A stretch of DNA of 64,000 nucleotides. Origin: CALNYZ01 sp942490945. GTDB taxonomy: Bacteria; Pseudomonadota; Gammaproteobacteria; UBA6429; Thiohalophilaceae. The stretch lies in NCBI GenBank assembly GCA_942490945.1, contig CALNYZ010000018.1:310001-374000 (forward strand). The letters run 5' to 3'. The position numbers and the translations under genes are program-made. Below, in pieces: positions 53,070-61,797 of this stretch; positions within the stretch are counted from its first letter, which is position 1, and every line of letters begins with the position of its first letter. Below the pieces are notes generated by a model that was not told the origin of the DNA, searched no databases, and was given only the letters and a program-made list of their open reading frames with translations.

Positions 53070-55331
53070 CTAATATGTATCGACAGGATCGACATCAATC
53101 GACCAGCGCACTTTTTGTTGACCGGGCAGTGCATACAGTTGCGGTAACCAGTGTTGCAACAGTTGCTGCAAACTCTGGCGTGAGTCGGCCTGACATAATA
53201 ACTGCGCACGTATGCGGCCAGCGCGTCGCGCCATGGGTGCGGCCATCGGGCCATAAATTTCTACTACAGGTTGCGGTGTATTATTTTTACCGACTAGTCG
53301 TGCCTGTTGCTGTACCAGTTTTTGTAACTGCTGCCGCGCCTTTTGTAAAAATTCAAACGGGGCAGAGTCGTTGGTCGCATCGGCACGCAACATAACGTGA
53401 AAACTGTACGGCGGAAAACACGCTTGCTGTCGTTCGCGCAATAAGACTTCGCCGAAGCCGGCGTAGTCATGTTTGAGTAATGGTTGAAACAACGGATCTT
53501 CCGGATGATGCGTTTGTATCAACACTTCACCCTGATGCTCGGCGCGCCCGGCACGGCCAGCGACTTGCACGATGAGTTGACCCATGTGTTCACTGGCGCG
53601 AAAGTCGCTGCTGTAAAAACCCTGATCCGAATTTAAAATGCCGACCAGTGTGACACCGGGTATGTCATGTCCCTTCGCCAGCATTTGTGTGCCAATTAAA
53701 ATTTTTGCTTCGCCACTGTGTGCTTGCGCAAATAAATTGTCCAGCTTCGAACTGCCGTCCGGCGCCTTACCGCGACTGCTATCGCGATCGATGCGCACGT
53801 AGGGTACGTCGGGAAACAAATCGTGCAGCGCATGTTCGATGCGTTCGGTGCCACTGCCGAGTGCGCTGACATTTTCACTCTGGCAGTCGGGACAACCAGT
53901 CGGCACCGGTTTTTCGTGATCGCAGTGGTGGCAGCGCAATTTGTTTTTGCCGTGATGAAAGGTCATAAACGCATCGCAACGCGGGCAGTGCGACAACCAG
54001 CCGCAATCGTGACACATTAACACCGGCGCATAACCACGGCGGTTTAAAAATAGCAGTACCTGATGCCCTGCGCTTAAATGCTGGCGCATGCGGTCAATCA
54101 ATTGCACCGAGAAGGTATTCTCCACCAGCTTTTGTCCACGCACATCGAGCAACTGCATCCGTGGCAGTGTGGCCTCACCAGCGCGTTGACTCAACACGAT
54201 GCGCTGAAATTTTTGTTGCTGACAGTTATACAAACTTTCCAGCGAAGGGGTAGCGCTGCCGAGCACTACCGGGATATCGGCCTGGCGTGCGCGGTAGATG
54301 GCGACGTCGCGCGCGTGATAACGAAAACCTTCGTGCTGTTTGAGCGAGGCGTCGTGTTCTTCGTCGATGATGATCAGACCGAGTTGTTTAAAGGGTGTGA
54401 ATACCGCCGAGCGCGTTCCGATCAATACCTTGATGTCACCGCGACTGGCGGCGAGCCAGATGTTATGCCGTTCGCTGTCAGACAAAGCCGAGTGTGCCAC
54501 CCCGACACTGGCCGGCAGCCGTTGCGTGAAACGCTGTACCAGTTGCGGCGTGAGACCAATTTCCGGTACCAGTACCAGCACCTGCTGGCCGGCAGCCAGC
54601 TGTTGCTCGATACAGGCAAGATATACCTCGGTTTTCCCACTGCCGGTGATGCCCTGTAACAGATTTACCTGATAGCTTGCAGCGGCAGTCAGGTTTTCAA
54701 CCGCCTGCCGCTGTTCACCGGAAAGGGTGGGCGCCACGGTTGACGGCTGCGGTGTGGGGAATACCTGTTGGGTAGACTCACTAATGAAGCCCTTGTCGAG
54801 AAGCGCCTTGAGGGAGGGACGCCAGTTTTCAAATTGTGCGTTCAACAGCTCGGCACTGGCAGGTTGTGCGTATTGCTGAAGCCACTGATACAGGGCGCGC
54901 TGTTTGGGTGCGCGCACCAGCTGAGCTACAGCTTCATCAGGGTCGATGTGCTGAGATAGTCGCCAGAGACTTTCCGTGACATATTCCATTGCCTGTCCCT
55001 GACGTAGCCGCGCCGGGATGGCCTGCGTGACCACTTCCCCAATGGCGTGATGGTAATAAGCGCTACACCAGTGTAATAACTGGATTATATCCTCGGGTAA
55101 ACAAGCGTTGGTATCCAGCACGCGTGTCAGACTCTTTAATTTGTCCTGCGGAACAGCCGTGTTTGTTTGCAGGGCCAAGACGGTCCCCACCATGCGGCGG
55201 CGTCCGAAGCCGACTTCTACACGTTGACCGGGTTTCAGCTCACCGATGGAATCCGGAATGCGATAATCGAACAACCTGGGTACAGGAGTGGGGAGCGCGA
55301 CACACGCAATTCGGCGATTTTCCACAGACAT
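53070..55331 (-). CDS. priA: primosomal helicase PriA
   Basis: 753 residues. The N-terminal DNA-binding domain (RIACVALPTPVPRLFDYRIP), Walker A GITGSGKTEVYL, DEEH box (IIDEEHDASLK), eight zinc-site Cys (CHDCGWLSHCPRC, CHHCDHEKPVPTGCPDC) and the C-terminal helicase motif QVAGRAGRAEHQGEV are all present. PriA restarts collapsed forks. About 230 bases upstream of its start lies a DnaA-box palindrome (55560). Confidence 0.97.
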   Translation of the reverse strand: MSVENRRIACVALPTPVPRLFDYRIPDSIGELKPGQRVEVGFGRRRMVGTVLALQTNTAVPQDKLKSLTRVLDTNACLPEDIIQLLHWCSAYYHHAIGEVVTQAIPARLRQGQAMEYVTESLWRLSQHIDPDEAVAQLVRAPKQRALYQWLQQYAQPASAELLNAQFENWRPSLKALLDKGFISESTQQVFPTPQPSTVAPTLSGEQRQAVENLTAAASYQVNLLQGITGSGKTEVYLACIEQQLAAGQQVLVLVPEIGLTPQLVQRFTQRLPASVGVAHSALSDSERHNIWLAASRGDIKVLIGTRSAVFTPFKQLGLIIIDEEHDASLKQHEGFRYHARDVAIYRARQADIPVVLGSATPSLESLYNCQQQKFQRIVLSQRAGEATLPRMQLLDVRGQKLVENTFSVQLIDRMRQHLSAGHQVLLFLNRRGYAPVLMCHDCGWLSHCPRCDAFMTFHHGKNKLRCHHCDHEKPVPTGCPDCQSENVSALGSGTERIEHALHDLFPDVPYVRIDRDSSRGKAPDGSSKLDNLFAQAHSGEAKILIGTQMLAKGHDIPGVTLVGILNSDQGFYSSDFRASEHMGQLIVQVAGRAGRAEHQGEVLIQTHHPEDPLFQPLLKHDYAGFGEVLLRERQQACFPPYSFHVMLRADATNDSAPFEFLQKARQQLQKLVQQQARLVGKNNTPQPVVEIYGPMAAPMARRAGRIRAQLLCQADSRQSLQQLLQHWLPQLYALPGQQKVRWSIDVDPVDTY

Positions 55332-55514
55332 AATTTTCGCTTTTATACCCCGTACAAGGGTAGGTACGGTTGATTTTACTTACCACAGCCGTGGCGTGAT
55401 TCAGGGCATGCAGAATAGCACTTTTTCGATGGCAGTCGCAGCGAAGTCGGGCGGGTAGTGCGATGTTCAAGGGCTACAGTTAGAACGAATTACTCATGCC
55501 AATTATTATGAATT

Positions 55515-55775
55515 GGTGCTAAGTGCTTATCCTTATTCACTATGTCGTTATAAAGATGCTTATCCACAAAATCTGTGGATAACTGTGTGTATGTATTGTT
55601 GTAAGGTAGGCTAAAACCGTGAAATTATTGCACTAATATTAAAGTGGCTACGATTTAAACTCTTTTATTCTTCTTTAAAAACAATAAGATATAGAATGTA
55701 CGCGGATAGAAAGCTTATGCAGTGAGTGGTCACTTCGCAGCAAGGCCAGATTGATTTTACCTGTGCATAAATTCA
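55515..55775. repeat. DnaA-box repeat element, copy A
   Basis: A ~250-bp element shares TGCTAAGTGCTTxTCC, the palindrome TTATCCACA-N5-TGTGGATAA (55560-55582), CTAAAACCG, TGGCTACGAT and CTGTGCATAA with copy B at 58262-58520, in the same order and spacing. The palindrome is two perfect, inverted DnaA boxes. It fills the 500-base gap between priA and the glycosyltransferase gene; nothing else was found there. Confidence 0.8.
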
Positions 55776-55832
55776 CTGGCAGGCGGCACGAGGATGTGTT
55801 TTATGATCGGGAATGGTACTTTTATGGCCATA

Positions 55833-56846
55833 TCATGCTTTCAGCGCATGGCGAATCTTAAGCAAGCCAGTAAGCATGGTTTGTGGTAGCCACGCCAGCA
55901 TCCTGTACAACGCTTTTGGTGGATGATGTAAGCGGGCAATCTCATCACGTGCACGGTGAGTCTGACCTTGTGCCAACAGTTCGCGAATCATCAGCATGCG
56001 TTCCTTGTCGAGCCGCTGTTGAAATGCCTGTCGGTGCAGGTCCAGAAAGTTTGTATCCTGACCCCAGATGGTTTCGAGTATCCGGGTTTGCACAATACGC
56101 CGTTGTAAATAACTGGCATCGGTTATACGTTTAACATTATCGTCGTGCTGGATGGTCAGATCACAGTCCAGATAAGCGGCAGGCCCCTGCCTGGCCAGTC
56201 GGCCACTGCACTCCCAACTGTTTAGAAAGCGCATGGACTCATTAAAATGACATTCCGAGCCTACGAGAGATTTTCTGACCATCAGGGTACTGGGTAGAAC
56301 GTGGTCGTCCTGCATTTGTGAATAGTACATGTCACCGACATGAACATTAAAATCAGCTACCTCGACCGGTAGTGATGCAATACTGGAAAATGCCTGTGCC
56401 GGGCCGATAATTTTTTCCCAGTCAGTTTCAACGTGCCCCCAGTTGAAAATACAATGTTGTTTGGTTGCGCCATCTGCCCATTGACTGGTGAAATTGGTAA
56501 AAGACATGGCCAAATGCGGCATGGCAGACATGACACTGCGTTGCAATTGCAATTTGTGCGGAAACCATTCATCGTCATCATCAAGGAATGCGAGCAAGGG
56601 ATTATGTGCAGCATGTATACCGGTATTACGTGCAACCGAAACACCGCTGTTGGAATTCAGCGCAAGGTAAGTGACACGCTCACCAAACGACTTGACGATA
56701 TCCTGTGTGTTGTCGCCAGAGCCATCATCCACTACGATAATTTCATCGCCAGCAATACATTGATTGACAACACTGTTGAGACAACGCTGCAATAAGCTGG
56801 CACGTTGGCATGTCGGAATAATGATGGATACGGGAAGCAATTTCAT
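55833..56846 (-). CDS. family 2 glycosyltransferase
   Basis: 337 residues from ATG 56846, 4 bases after the stop of the gene upstream; a TTG reading at 56867 would overlap it. GT-A fold: PVSIIIPTCQRASLLQRCL, VVDDGSGDNTQDIVKSF and the DXD-like FLDDDDEWFPHKLQLQ. No membrane anchor. It adds a sugar from a nucleotide donor, probably for a surface polysaccharide; acceptor unknown. It is probably cotranscribed with the acetyltransferase-like gene upstream. Confidence 0.9.
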   Translation of the reverse strand: MKLLPVSIIIPTCQRASLLQRCLNSVVNQCIAGDEIIVVDDGSGDNTQDIVKSFGERVTYLALNSNSGVSVARNTGIHAAHNPLLAFLDDDDEWFPHKLQLQRSVMSAMPHLAMSFTNFTSQWADGATKQHCIFNWGHVETDWEKIIGPAQAFSSIASLPVEVADFNVHVGDMYYSQMQDDHVLPSTLMVRKSLVGSECHFNESMRFLNSWECSGRLARQGPAAYLDCDLTIQHDDNVKRITDASYLQRRIVQTRILETIWGQDTNFLDLHRQAFQQRLDKERMLMIRELLAQGQTHRARDEIARLHHPPKALYRMLAWLPQTMLTGLLKIRHALKA

Positions 56847-56850
56847 GATA

Positions 56851-57972
56851 TTAGTTAGCTGCGACAAGCCTTTTCAAGTGCCGCAATTTTTGTAGTAAAT
56901 AACATATTGCATAAGCAAAGCGGCTGGTAAATGAATCGGTGTAATAGGCATTGTAATATACATCCACCGATTCGATACCCCATAATTTGTTCCATTCGTA
57001 GTTAGTTATAAAGCTGGCCCGGGTGATCGCCGGGTTATCACAACACATTTTAAAAGTAGCATGCATGAGCAGGCTGCCCGGTGAATATTTTGCGAACGAT
57101 TCATTGTAGGTAATTTTTGCTATATAAAAGGTTTCATTAGCAATAAATGCAATTTGCATGGCCAGTATCGTATCATTCAATTTTAAGATGTTAAGTTGCG
57201 CCTTGTCCTTGTCGGCCAGTTTCATGGTGACATCTCTGTAAAAATTATATTCTGCCTGATTACCTGCCAGGGTGGACTGGTAGCTGTTCTGGCCTTTCCA
57301 GCCAGTTGCCTCGAGTGCAACAAAGTTTTCGTACTCTGTCACCATCTGATTTTTATCCGTTACAACGACAAAATCCAGACGACCGTTTTTTTTGATATTT
57401 TTTTCATGCCTGCGCAAATTACGTTTGTGTTTGCCCGCCAGTCTGGATAGATAAACTTCACGTGATTCTGTATTAACGTAATTGGTTTCATGGTGTGCAT
57501 AGTGCACAACGCGATTTTTCTCGCGCTTGAATAAAATATCAGCGTTGCTGTTGTTAACCGTGTATTTCAGAATTAGTGCGTTGATCGATTTATCGGGAAT
57601 CTTGTGCTGGGCAAGTTTAATAATGTCCTGTAATGAATAATCGAAAATAGCTTCCTTGAATACAATAATGTCGAGCATGCCAAAGTAATCTTCGATAGTG
57701 AAGTGCAGGTTTGTCATGCGCAAGCCGAATTGTGATTCCGTTACCGAGGTCAATGGAAAAATGGCGGCGGGCTCACCGTTAATTTTGTACAGGAAAAAAA
57801 CCGTCTCGGTGGGCGAGTGACAGCGATTTTGTATAAATGCCTGATGCCACTCGGGAAGACTGTAATAGGCACTACGCAATGGTTGCATTGTAATGTGTGA
57901 CCAGGTGTCAAACAATTTTTTGAGTGCCTGTGTGCCCTGGTAAATATCCAGCGATAATTCAGTTGAAGGCAT
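56851..57972 (-). CDS. GNAT-superfamily acyltransferase, CelD/FemAB-like
   Basis: 373 residues from ATG 57972; a TTG at 57990 is possible. The C-terminal half shows the CelD/BcsL-like (Acetyltransf_6) pattern: LAGKHKRNLRRHEKNI, ATGWKGQNSY, LKLNDTILAMQIAFIANETFYIAKITYNE and SPGSLLMHATFKMC. Members acylate or aminoacylate extracellular polysaccharide or peptidoglycan precursors. It is paired with the glycosyltransferase gene, consistent with surface-glycan decoration. Confidence 0.82.
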   Translation of the reverse strand: MPSTELSLDIYQGTQALKKLFDTWSHITMQPLRSAYYSLPEWHQAFIQNRCHSPTETVFFLYKINGEPAAIFPLTSVTESQFGLRMTNLHFTIEDYFGMLDIIVFKEAIFDYSLQDIIKLAQHKIPDKSINALILKYTVNNSNADILFKREKNRVVHYAHHETNYVNTESREVYLSRLAGKHKRNLRRHEKNIKKNGRLDFVVVTDKNQMVTEYENFVALEATGWKGQNSYQSTLAGNQAEYNFYRDVTMKLADKDKAQLNILKLNDTILAMQIAFIANETFYIAKITYNESFAKYSPGSLLMHATFKMCCDNPAITRASFITNYEWNKLWGIESVDVYYNAYYTDSFTSRFAYAICYLLQKLRHLKRLVAAN

Positions 57973-58070
57973 GGTTTGTAATTGTATCAATTTTATTGTT
58001 GACAGTCGGGTTCATTCATAATTAGCTCTTATATCGACATTAAAACAGGTGGCCTTGAGTGTATGTCGGA

Positions 58071-58166
58071 GCAGTCGACAGACTGCAAATCTGAGCGGAC
58101 AAGCAAGCAGATGAGGCGTGATCTCGCGATCAAATGCTGCAGGAGTGCAGACCTGAAAGGTCAGGT
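58071..58166. other. cluster of four perfect tetraloop hairpins
   Basis: Four stems follow each other, each with a four-base loop: GCAGTC-GACA-GACTGC (58071-58086), TGATC-TCGC-GATCA (58119-58132), CTGCA-GGAG-TGCAG (58137-58150), ACCTGA-AAGG-TCAGGT (58151-58166). All stems are perfect. This could be a structured RNA, a leader or a recombination element; no homology was tested. Confidence 0.6.
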
Positions 58167-58261
58167 TGCCGGCTGCTCTAAATATGCACGAAGATTGCGG
58201 TAAAAGGGAGTGGATTTTGGCGCCAGTTAGCGCGGTGAATTAAGTTTACATATGAGTTGCC

Positions 58262-58520
58262 TGCGCTAAGTGCTTGTCCTGATTCAGTATGTTTTAAAAC
58301 GTGGCTTTATCCACAATTCCTGTGGATAACTGTGTGGATGAATTGTTGCAACATAGCCTAAAACCGCGAATTTACTGCACAAATGTTAAAATGGCTACGA
58401 TCTACACGGTAAATAATAATCAATATAAACAACTACTTACAAAAGCGTGCCAATTCCCTGCACATTGATTTCATAAAAACGTCATCGTGTGAAAAATGTT
58501 CGATTTAGCTGTGCATAAAA
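58262..58520. repeat. DnaA-box repeat element, copy B
   Basis: Second copy of the 55515-55775 element with the palindrome TTATCCACA-N5-TGTGGATAA at 58307-58329 and a further TGTGTGGATGA next to it. The distance from the palindrome to CTGTGCATAA is 202 bases here and 201 in copy A. The two copies are clearly related but diverged. Bases 58521-58906 hold no gene I can support; an inverted repeat around GGTACC occurs near 58720-58742. Confidence 0.8.
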
Positions 58521-58906
58521 TGGCGCTTAATTGAAATTAATGCTTGATCTTCACAAACTACCGTGCGTAAGCGAAGCGAAATATTTACCAGTTTGAGGGG
58601 TTTTATATCTGCAAAAAAGCTATCTGTGTGCAGGTTTAGTCCGTGCATTCTGGCGCGTTGGCTTCAAGGGTGATGAATGTAACTGAAGCCTTTATTTATC
58701 TTCTTGCCCGGCGAAGTCACTGGATTTTCGGTACCAGAATCCATGTCTGGATGTCGGACCTTTATTTTGTTGAGGTTTATGTCAGGTGGCTGAGCCCGGA
58801 TTGCTACGGGATTTACAGCGGAACTCGATCCGATATCAGCTCAGGATTATGCATAAACGGCGTGAAATCGTCGTTTCGTCACTTGCTGCGAAGAATGAAA
58901 CATCAT

Positions 58907-59299
58907 TCAGAATAAATTTAGCAGTGCAGATTTGCTCAAGGCGGCCAGTACTATATATAGAACACAGCATAAGGCCAGAAAGACACCACCTACTTTTGCT
59001 ACCGTGGTGCGGGCAAAACGAAATGTGACAATGCCGATACCGATATAAAACAGCAAGGCAATGATTTTTGCGCTTAGCCAGGTATGTTGCAATGGCGACA
59101 GGTTAAGTTGTATGGCAAGGCCAACGGCGCTGGCAAGTAAAATCGTATCGATGATGTGTGGCGTTATTTTCAGCCAGCGTTGTTGTAACAGCGGATTGTT
59201 CTGAATGAATAGCCAGCCACGAATAATGAAACCGCTGATTGAAAGGCAAACACAGCTAACATGTACCACATATAATATATTGATCAGGTTGATATTCAT
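58907..59299 (-). CDS. SirB2-family membrane protein
   Basis: 130 residues, four membrane segments (about 8-30, 45-65, 72-92, 101-121). RWLKITPHIIDTILLASAVGLA and WLSAKIIALLFYIGIGIV match the SirB2 family, whose exact function is unknown despite the name (invasion regulator). Stands alone. Confidence 0.85.
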   Translation of the reverse strand: MNINLINILYVVHVSCVCLSISGFIIRGWLFIQNNPLLQQRWLKITPHIIDTILLASAVGLAIQLNLSPLQHTWLSAKIIALLFYIGIGIVTFRFARTTVAKVGGVFLALCCVLYIVLAALSKSALLNLF

Positions 59300-59372
59300 G
59301 ATGTGTGTTTGTAATCAGAGAGAACGTTTATCAGGTTCACGGTTGTATATTTAGACGTAGATTTTAACACGG

Positions 59373-60137
59373 CTATAGTTTACTTAGTGCATCGACAATG
59401 GCTTGTGGTTCCATACGTTTTTTATAATCCGTATCGGCATATGCGGCACGAATGATACCAGCTTTGTCGATAACATAGGTTCCGGGTACCGGTAGCACAT
59501 TGCGACCCTTGCCATTAAAGGCCTCAATATCAAGCCCCAGCTTTTTGTATACCGCGATCAGGTCGGCAGGAAGTTCATAATACAGTTTGTAGTCTTGCAT
59601 GACCTTGCTGTCCAGATCGCTGAGTACATCAAACGGGTACTTGCTTTTCGTCAACTGTTCTTTTGATTTGTCCGGTTTCTGTGGGGTAACGGTAATGAGT
59701 CGCGCGCCGTATTGTTTGAAGGCCGGCATACTCTGGTGCAAGGCATGTAATTGAATGTTACAAAAAGGGCACCAGGCACCACGATAAAAAACCAGAATGA
59801 CCGGGCCTTTTTTTAAGGCATCCTGCAAGCTGATTTTTTTGCCAAAGGCATTCGGCAGGGTAAACAACGGTGCGCGGTCACCCACCTTGAGTCCCGGTGC
59901 GGGCATGTTGCGTGCCAGATCCTGGGCGGCCTTCTTCATTACAGCCATATCCTGCTCGGAGAATTTTTTTTGTCCGGATTTTTGCTGTTGTGCCATGTAG
60001 GCCTGTACAGCTTCATCGATATTGGGAAGGTCACGGTTGGCAGGTTCAGCGGCAAAGACGGCGGTACTATATATAATGGTATGTATGCCAAACAGGAATA
60101 CCAGCCAGATTACAGATAGACGGTTTTTTATCAGCAT
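59373..60137 (-). CDS. secreted peroxiredoxin-like protein
   Basis: 254 residues. Signal peptide about 1-30 (ends VFA before AEPANRD). AhpC/TSA fold: PGLKVGDRAPLFTLPNAFG, then FYRGAWCPFCNIQLHAL with Cys123 and Cys126, and a thioredoxin-like end (YVIDKAGIIRAAYADTDYKKR). The CPFC pair resembles the peroxiredoxin-like 2 group; a periplasmic thiol-peroxidase or reductase role is likely. Confidence 0.88.
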   Translation of the reverse strand: MLIKNRLSVIWLVFLFGIHTIIYSTAVFAAEPANRDLPNIDEAVQAYMAQQQKSGQKKFSEQDMAVMKKAAQDLARNMPAPGLKVGDRAPLFTLPNAFGKKISLQDALKKGPVILVFYRGAWCPFCNIQLHALHQSMPAFKQYGARLITVTPQKPDKSKEQLTKSKYPFDVLSDLDSKVMQDYKLYYELPADLIAVYKKLGLDIEAFNGKGRNVLPVPGTYVIDKAGIIRAAYADTDYKKRMEPQAIVDALSKL

Positions 60138-60227
60138 GTTGTGCTCCCGTTGTTAAATCGGATATTGTCAGTCAGTAACATCAGGCGTATAAATTACATA
60201 TAAATTAGCATGAATTCAGGAAGTAAT

Positions 60228-60857
60228 ATGCAAAATATTCACAGCAAGTCCGGTTTTTGCAAATGTTGCCGTTCAATTCTGCTCCTGCTGGGATGCATGT
60301 ACGGAATAAGTAACGCGCATGCAGAAAACAAGAAGGACGCCGCCGCGACAATCGAGGCAGGATTATCCGCCTATCGTGCGGGCGAGCTGGGCAAGGCGAC
60401 CCAACAATTGAGCTATGCGTTACAGTTAATCAACGATAAATATGGTGAATTGATCATCGACGCACTGCCACCAGCTTTGCCGGGCTGGAAGGCAGAGAAA
60501 GCCAGGCACCAGATGTCACCAATAATGCTGGGTGGTGGTGTCACTGTCAGTCGTAACTACAAACACGACAACGCCAGAGTGTCACTGCAACTGGTAAAGG
60601 ATTCGCCATTATTACAGTCACTACATATGGTAATGACCAATCCATCGTTGCTGGGGCTGGAAGGTGGCAAGTTAAAACTAATAAAAGGCAATAATGCCAT
60701 TGTAAAATTCAATGAGTCGAACAATCGCGGTGAACTTTCCCTGATTGTCGAAAATCGATTTTTGATTCTTATCAAATCTTCATATACATCACTGGAAAAC
60801 ATGTTGCAGTATGCCGAAACAATTAATTTTGACATGTTGAAGAAGCTGGTAAATTGA
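60228..60857 (+). CDS. exported protein of unknown function
   Basis: 209 residues from ATG 60228, chosen for CAGGAAG 4-9 bases upstream; a reading from 60210 adds six residues. Cys-containing signal peptide ends SNAHA before ENKKDAA. An N-terminal helical repeat (AIEAGLSAYRAGELGKATQQLSY-like, TPR-ish) precedes a domain with GWKAEKARHQMSPIMLGGGVTVSRNY. No family recognised. It lies 40 bases before the dienelactone hydrolase gene and may be in its operon. Confidence 0.7.
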   Translation: MQNIHSKSGFCKCCRSILLLLGCMYGISNAHAENKKDAAATIEAGLSAYRAGELGKATQQLSYALQLINDKYGELIIDALPPALPGWKAEKARHQMSPIMLGGGVTVSRNYKHDNARVSLQLVKDSPLLQSLHMVMTNPSLLGLEGGKLKLIKGNNAIVKFNESNNRGELSLIVENRFLILIKSSYTSLENMLQYAETINFDMLKKLVN

Positions 60858-60897
60858 ATAAGGCGAGATTTTCATATCTAAAACACGGAGGCAGATT

Positions 60898-61689
60898 ATG
60901 GTACGAATAATTGGTATAGGATTACTGTTGATGATGAGTAGCCTGACGCAGGCAAAAGTGATTGGCAACCAGGTTGAGTACGTCGTTGATGGCACCAGGA
61001 TGACCGGCTATCTTGCGTATGATGATGCGATCAAGGGTAAACGACCGGGAATTCTGGTTGTACATGAATGGTGGGGACACAACGCCTATGCGCGCAAGCG
61101 TGCAGATCAACTGGCGGGACTGGGCTACACAGCCTTTGCGCTGGATATGTATGGTAGTGGCAAGGTCGCTGATCATCCGAAAGATGCAAAAAAATTCATG
61201 ACAGAAGTCACCAGCAATATGGCTACGGCGCGGGCGCGCTATAGCAAAGCCATACAGTTGCTAAAAGAAAATGCGACAACGGATAACAACCGGATCGCAG
61301 CCATTGGTTATTGTTTTGGTGGTGGAGTGGTACTGGATATGGCACGACAAGGTGCAGACGTAAAAGGTGTCGTGAGTTTTCACGGTAGCATAGGTACACA
61401 GGAGCCTGCGAAAAAAGGCAAGGTGAAGGCGAAGGTGCTGGTATTAAATGGTGCTGCCGATCCCTTTGTCAAGCCGGAGCAAATTGATGCATTTAGAAAA
61501 GAGATGCAACAGGCAAATGTAAATTTTCAGTTCATTAATTATCCCGGCGCGAAACATGCCTTTACCAATCCGGATGCAACCGCACTGGGTAAAAAATTCA
61601 ACATGCCGCTGGAATACAATGCGAGTGCGGATAAAAAATCCTGGCAACAAATGAAGAAATTTTTTGATGGCTTGTTCAGGAAAAAATAA
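60898..61689 (+). CDS. dienelactone hydrolase family protein, exported
   Basis: 263 residues. Signal peptide about 1-19 (LTQA before KVIGN). Alpha/beta hydrolase of the dienelactone type: VVHEWWGHNAYARKRA, nucleophile Cys139 in GYCFGGG, Asp188 in NGAADPF and His220 in GAKHAFTNPDA, a full Cys-Asp-His triad. Export is unusual for aromatic-ring cleavage enzymes, so another substrate is likely. CACGGAGG lies upstream of the ATG. Confidence 0.88.
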   Translation: MVRIIGIGLLLMMSSLTQAKVIGNQVEYVVDGTRMTGYLAYDDAIKGKRPGILVVHEWWGHNAYARKRADQLAGLGYTAFALDMYGSGKVADHPKDAKKFMTEVTSNMATARARYSKAIQLLKENATTDNNRIAAIGYCFGGGVVLDMARQGADVKGVVSFHGSIGTQEPAKKGKVKAKVLVLNGAADPFVKPEQIDAFRKEMQQANVNFQFINYPGAKHAFTNPDATALGKKFNMPLEYNASADKKSWQQMKKFFDGLFRKK

Positions 61690-61797
61690 ATAAAATTTTA
61701 CTAGTATATGAAGTGCTAATTTATCGCGCCTTTATCAAGTCAGGCAACATTTATTCCGGGTTGCCTGCCTGGCGCAAACATTTTTCAATGTAAGGCT

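Noticed and set aside
55560..58329. Chromosomal origin of replication
   Set aside because: Two DnaA boxes per copy are too few, no AT-rich unwinding cluster or dnaA/dnaN/gidA genes lie nearby.
58643..58915. 90-codon ORF starting with GTG
   Set aside because: No ribosome site, it overlaps the end of the SirB2 gene and contains an inverted repeat; no family resemblance was seen.
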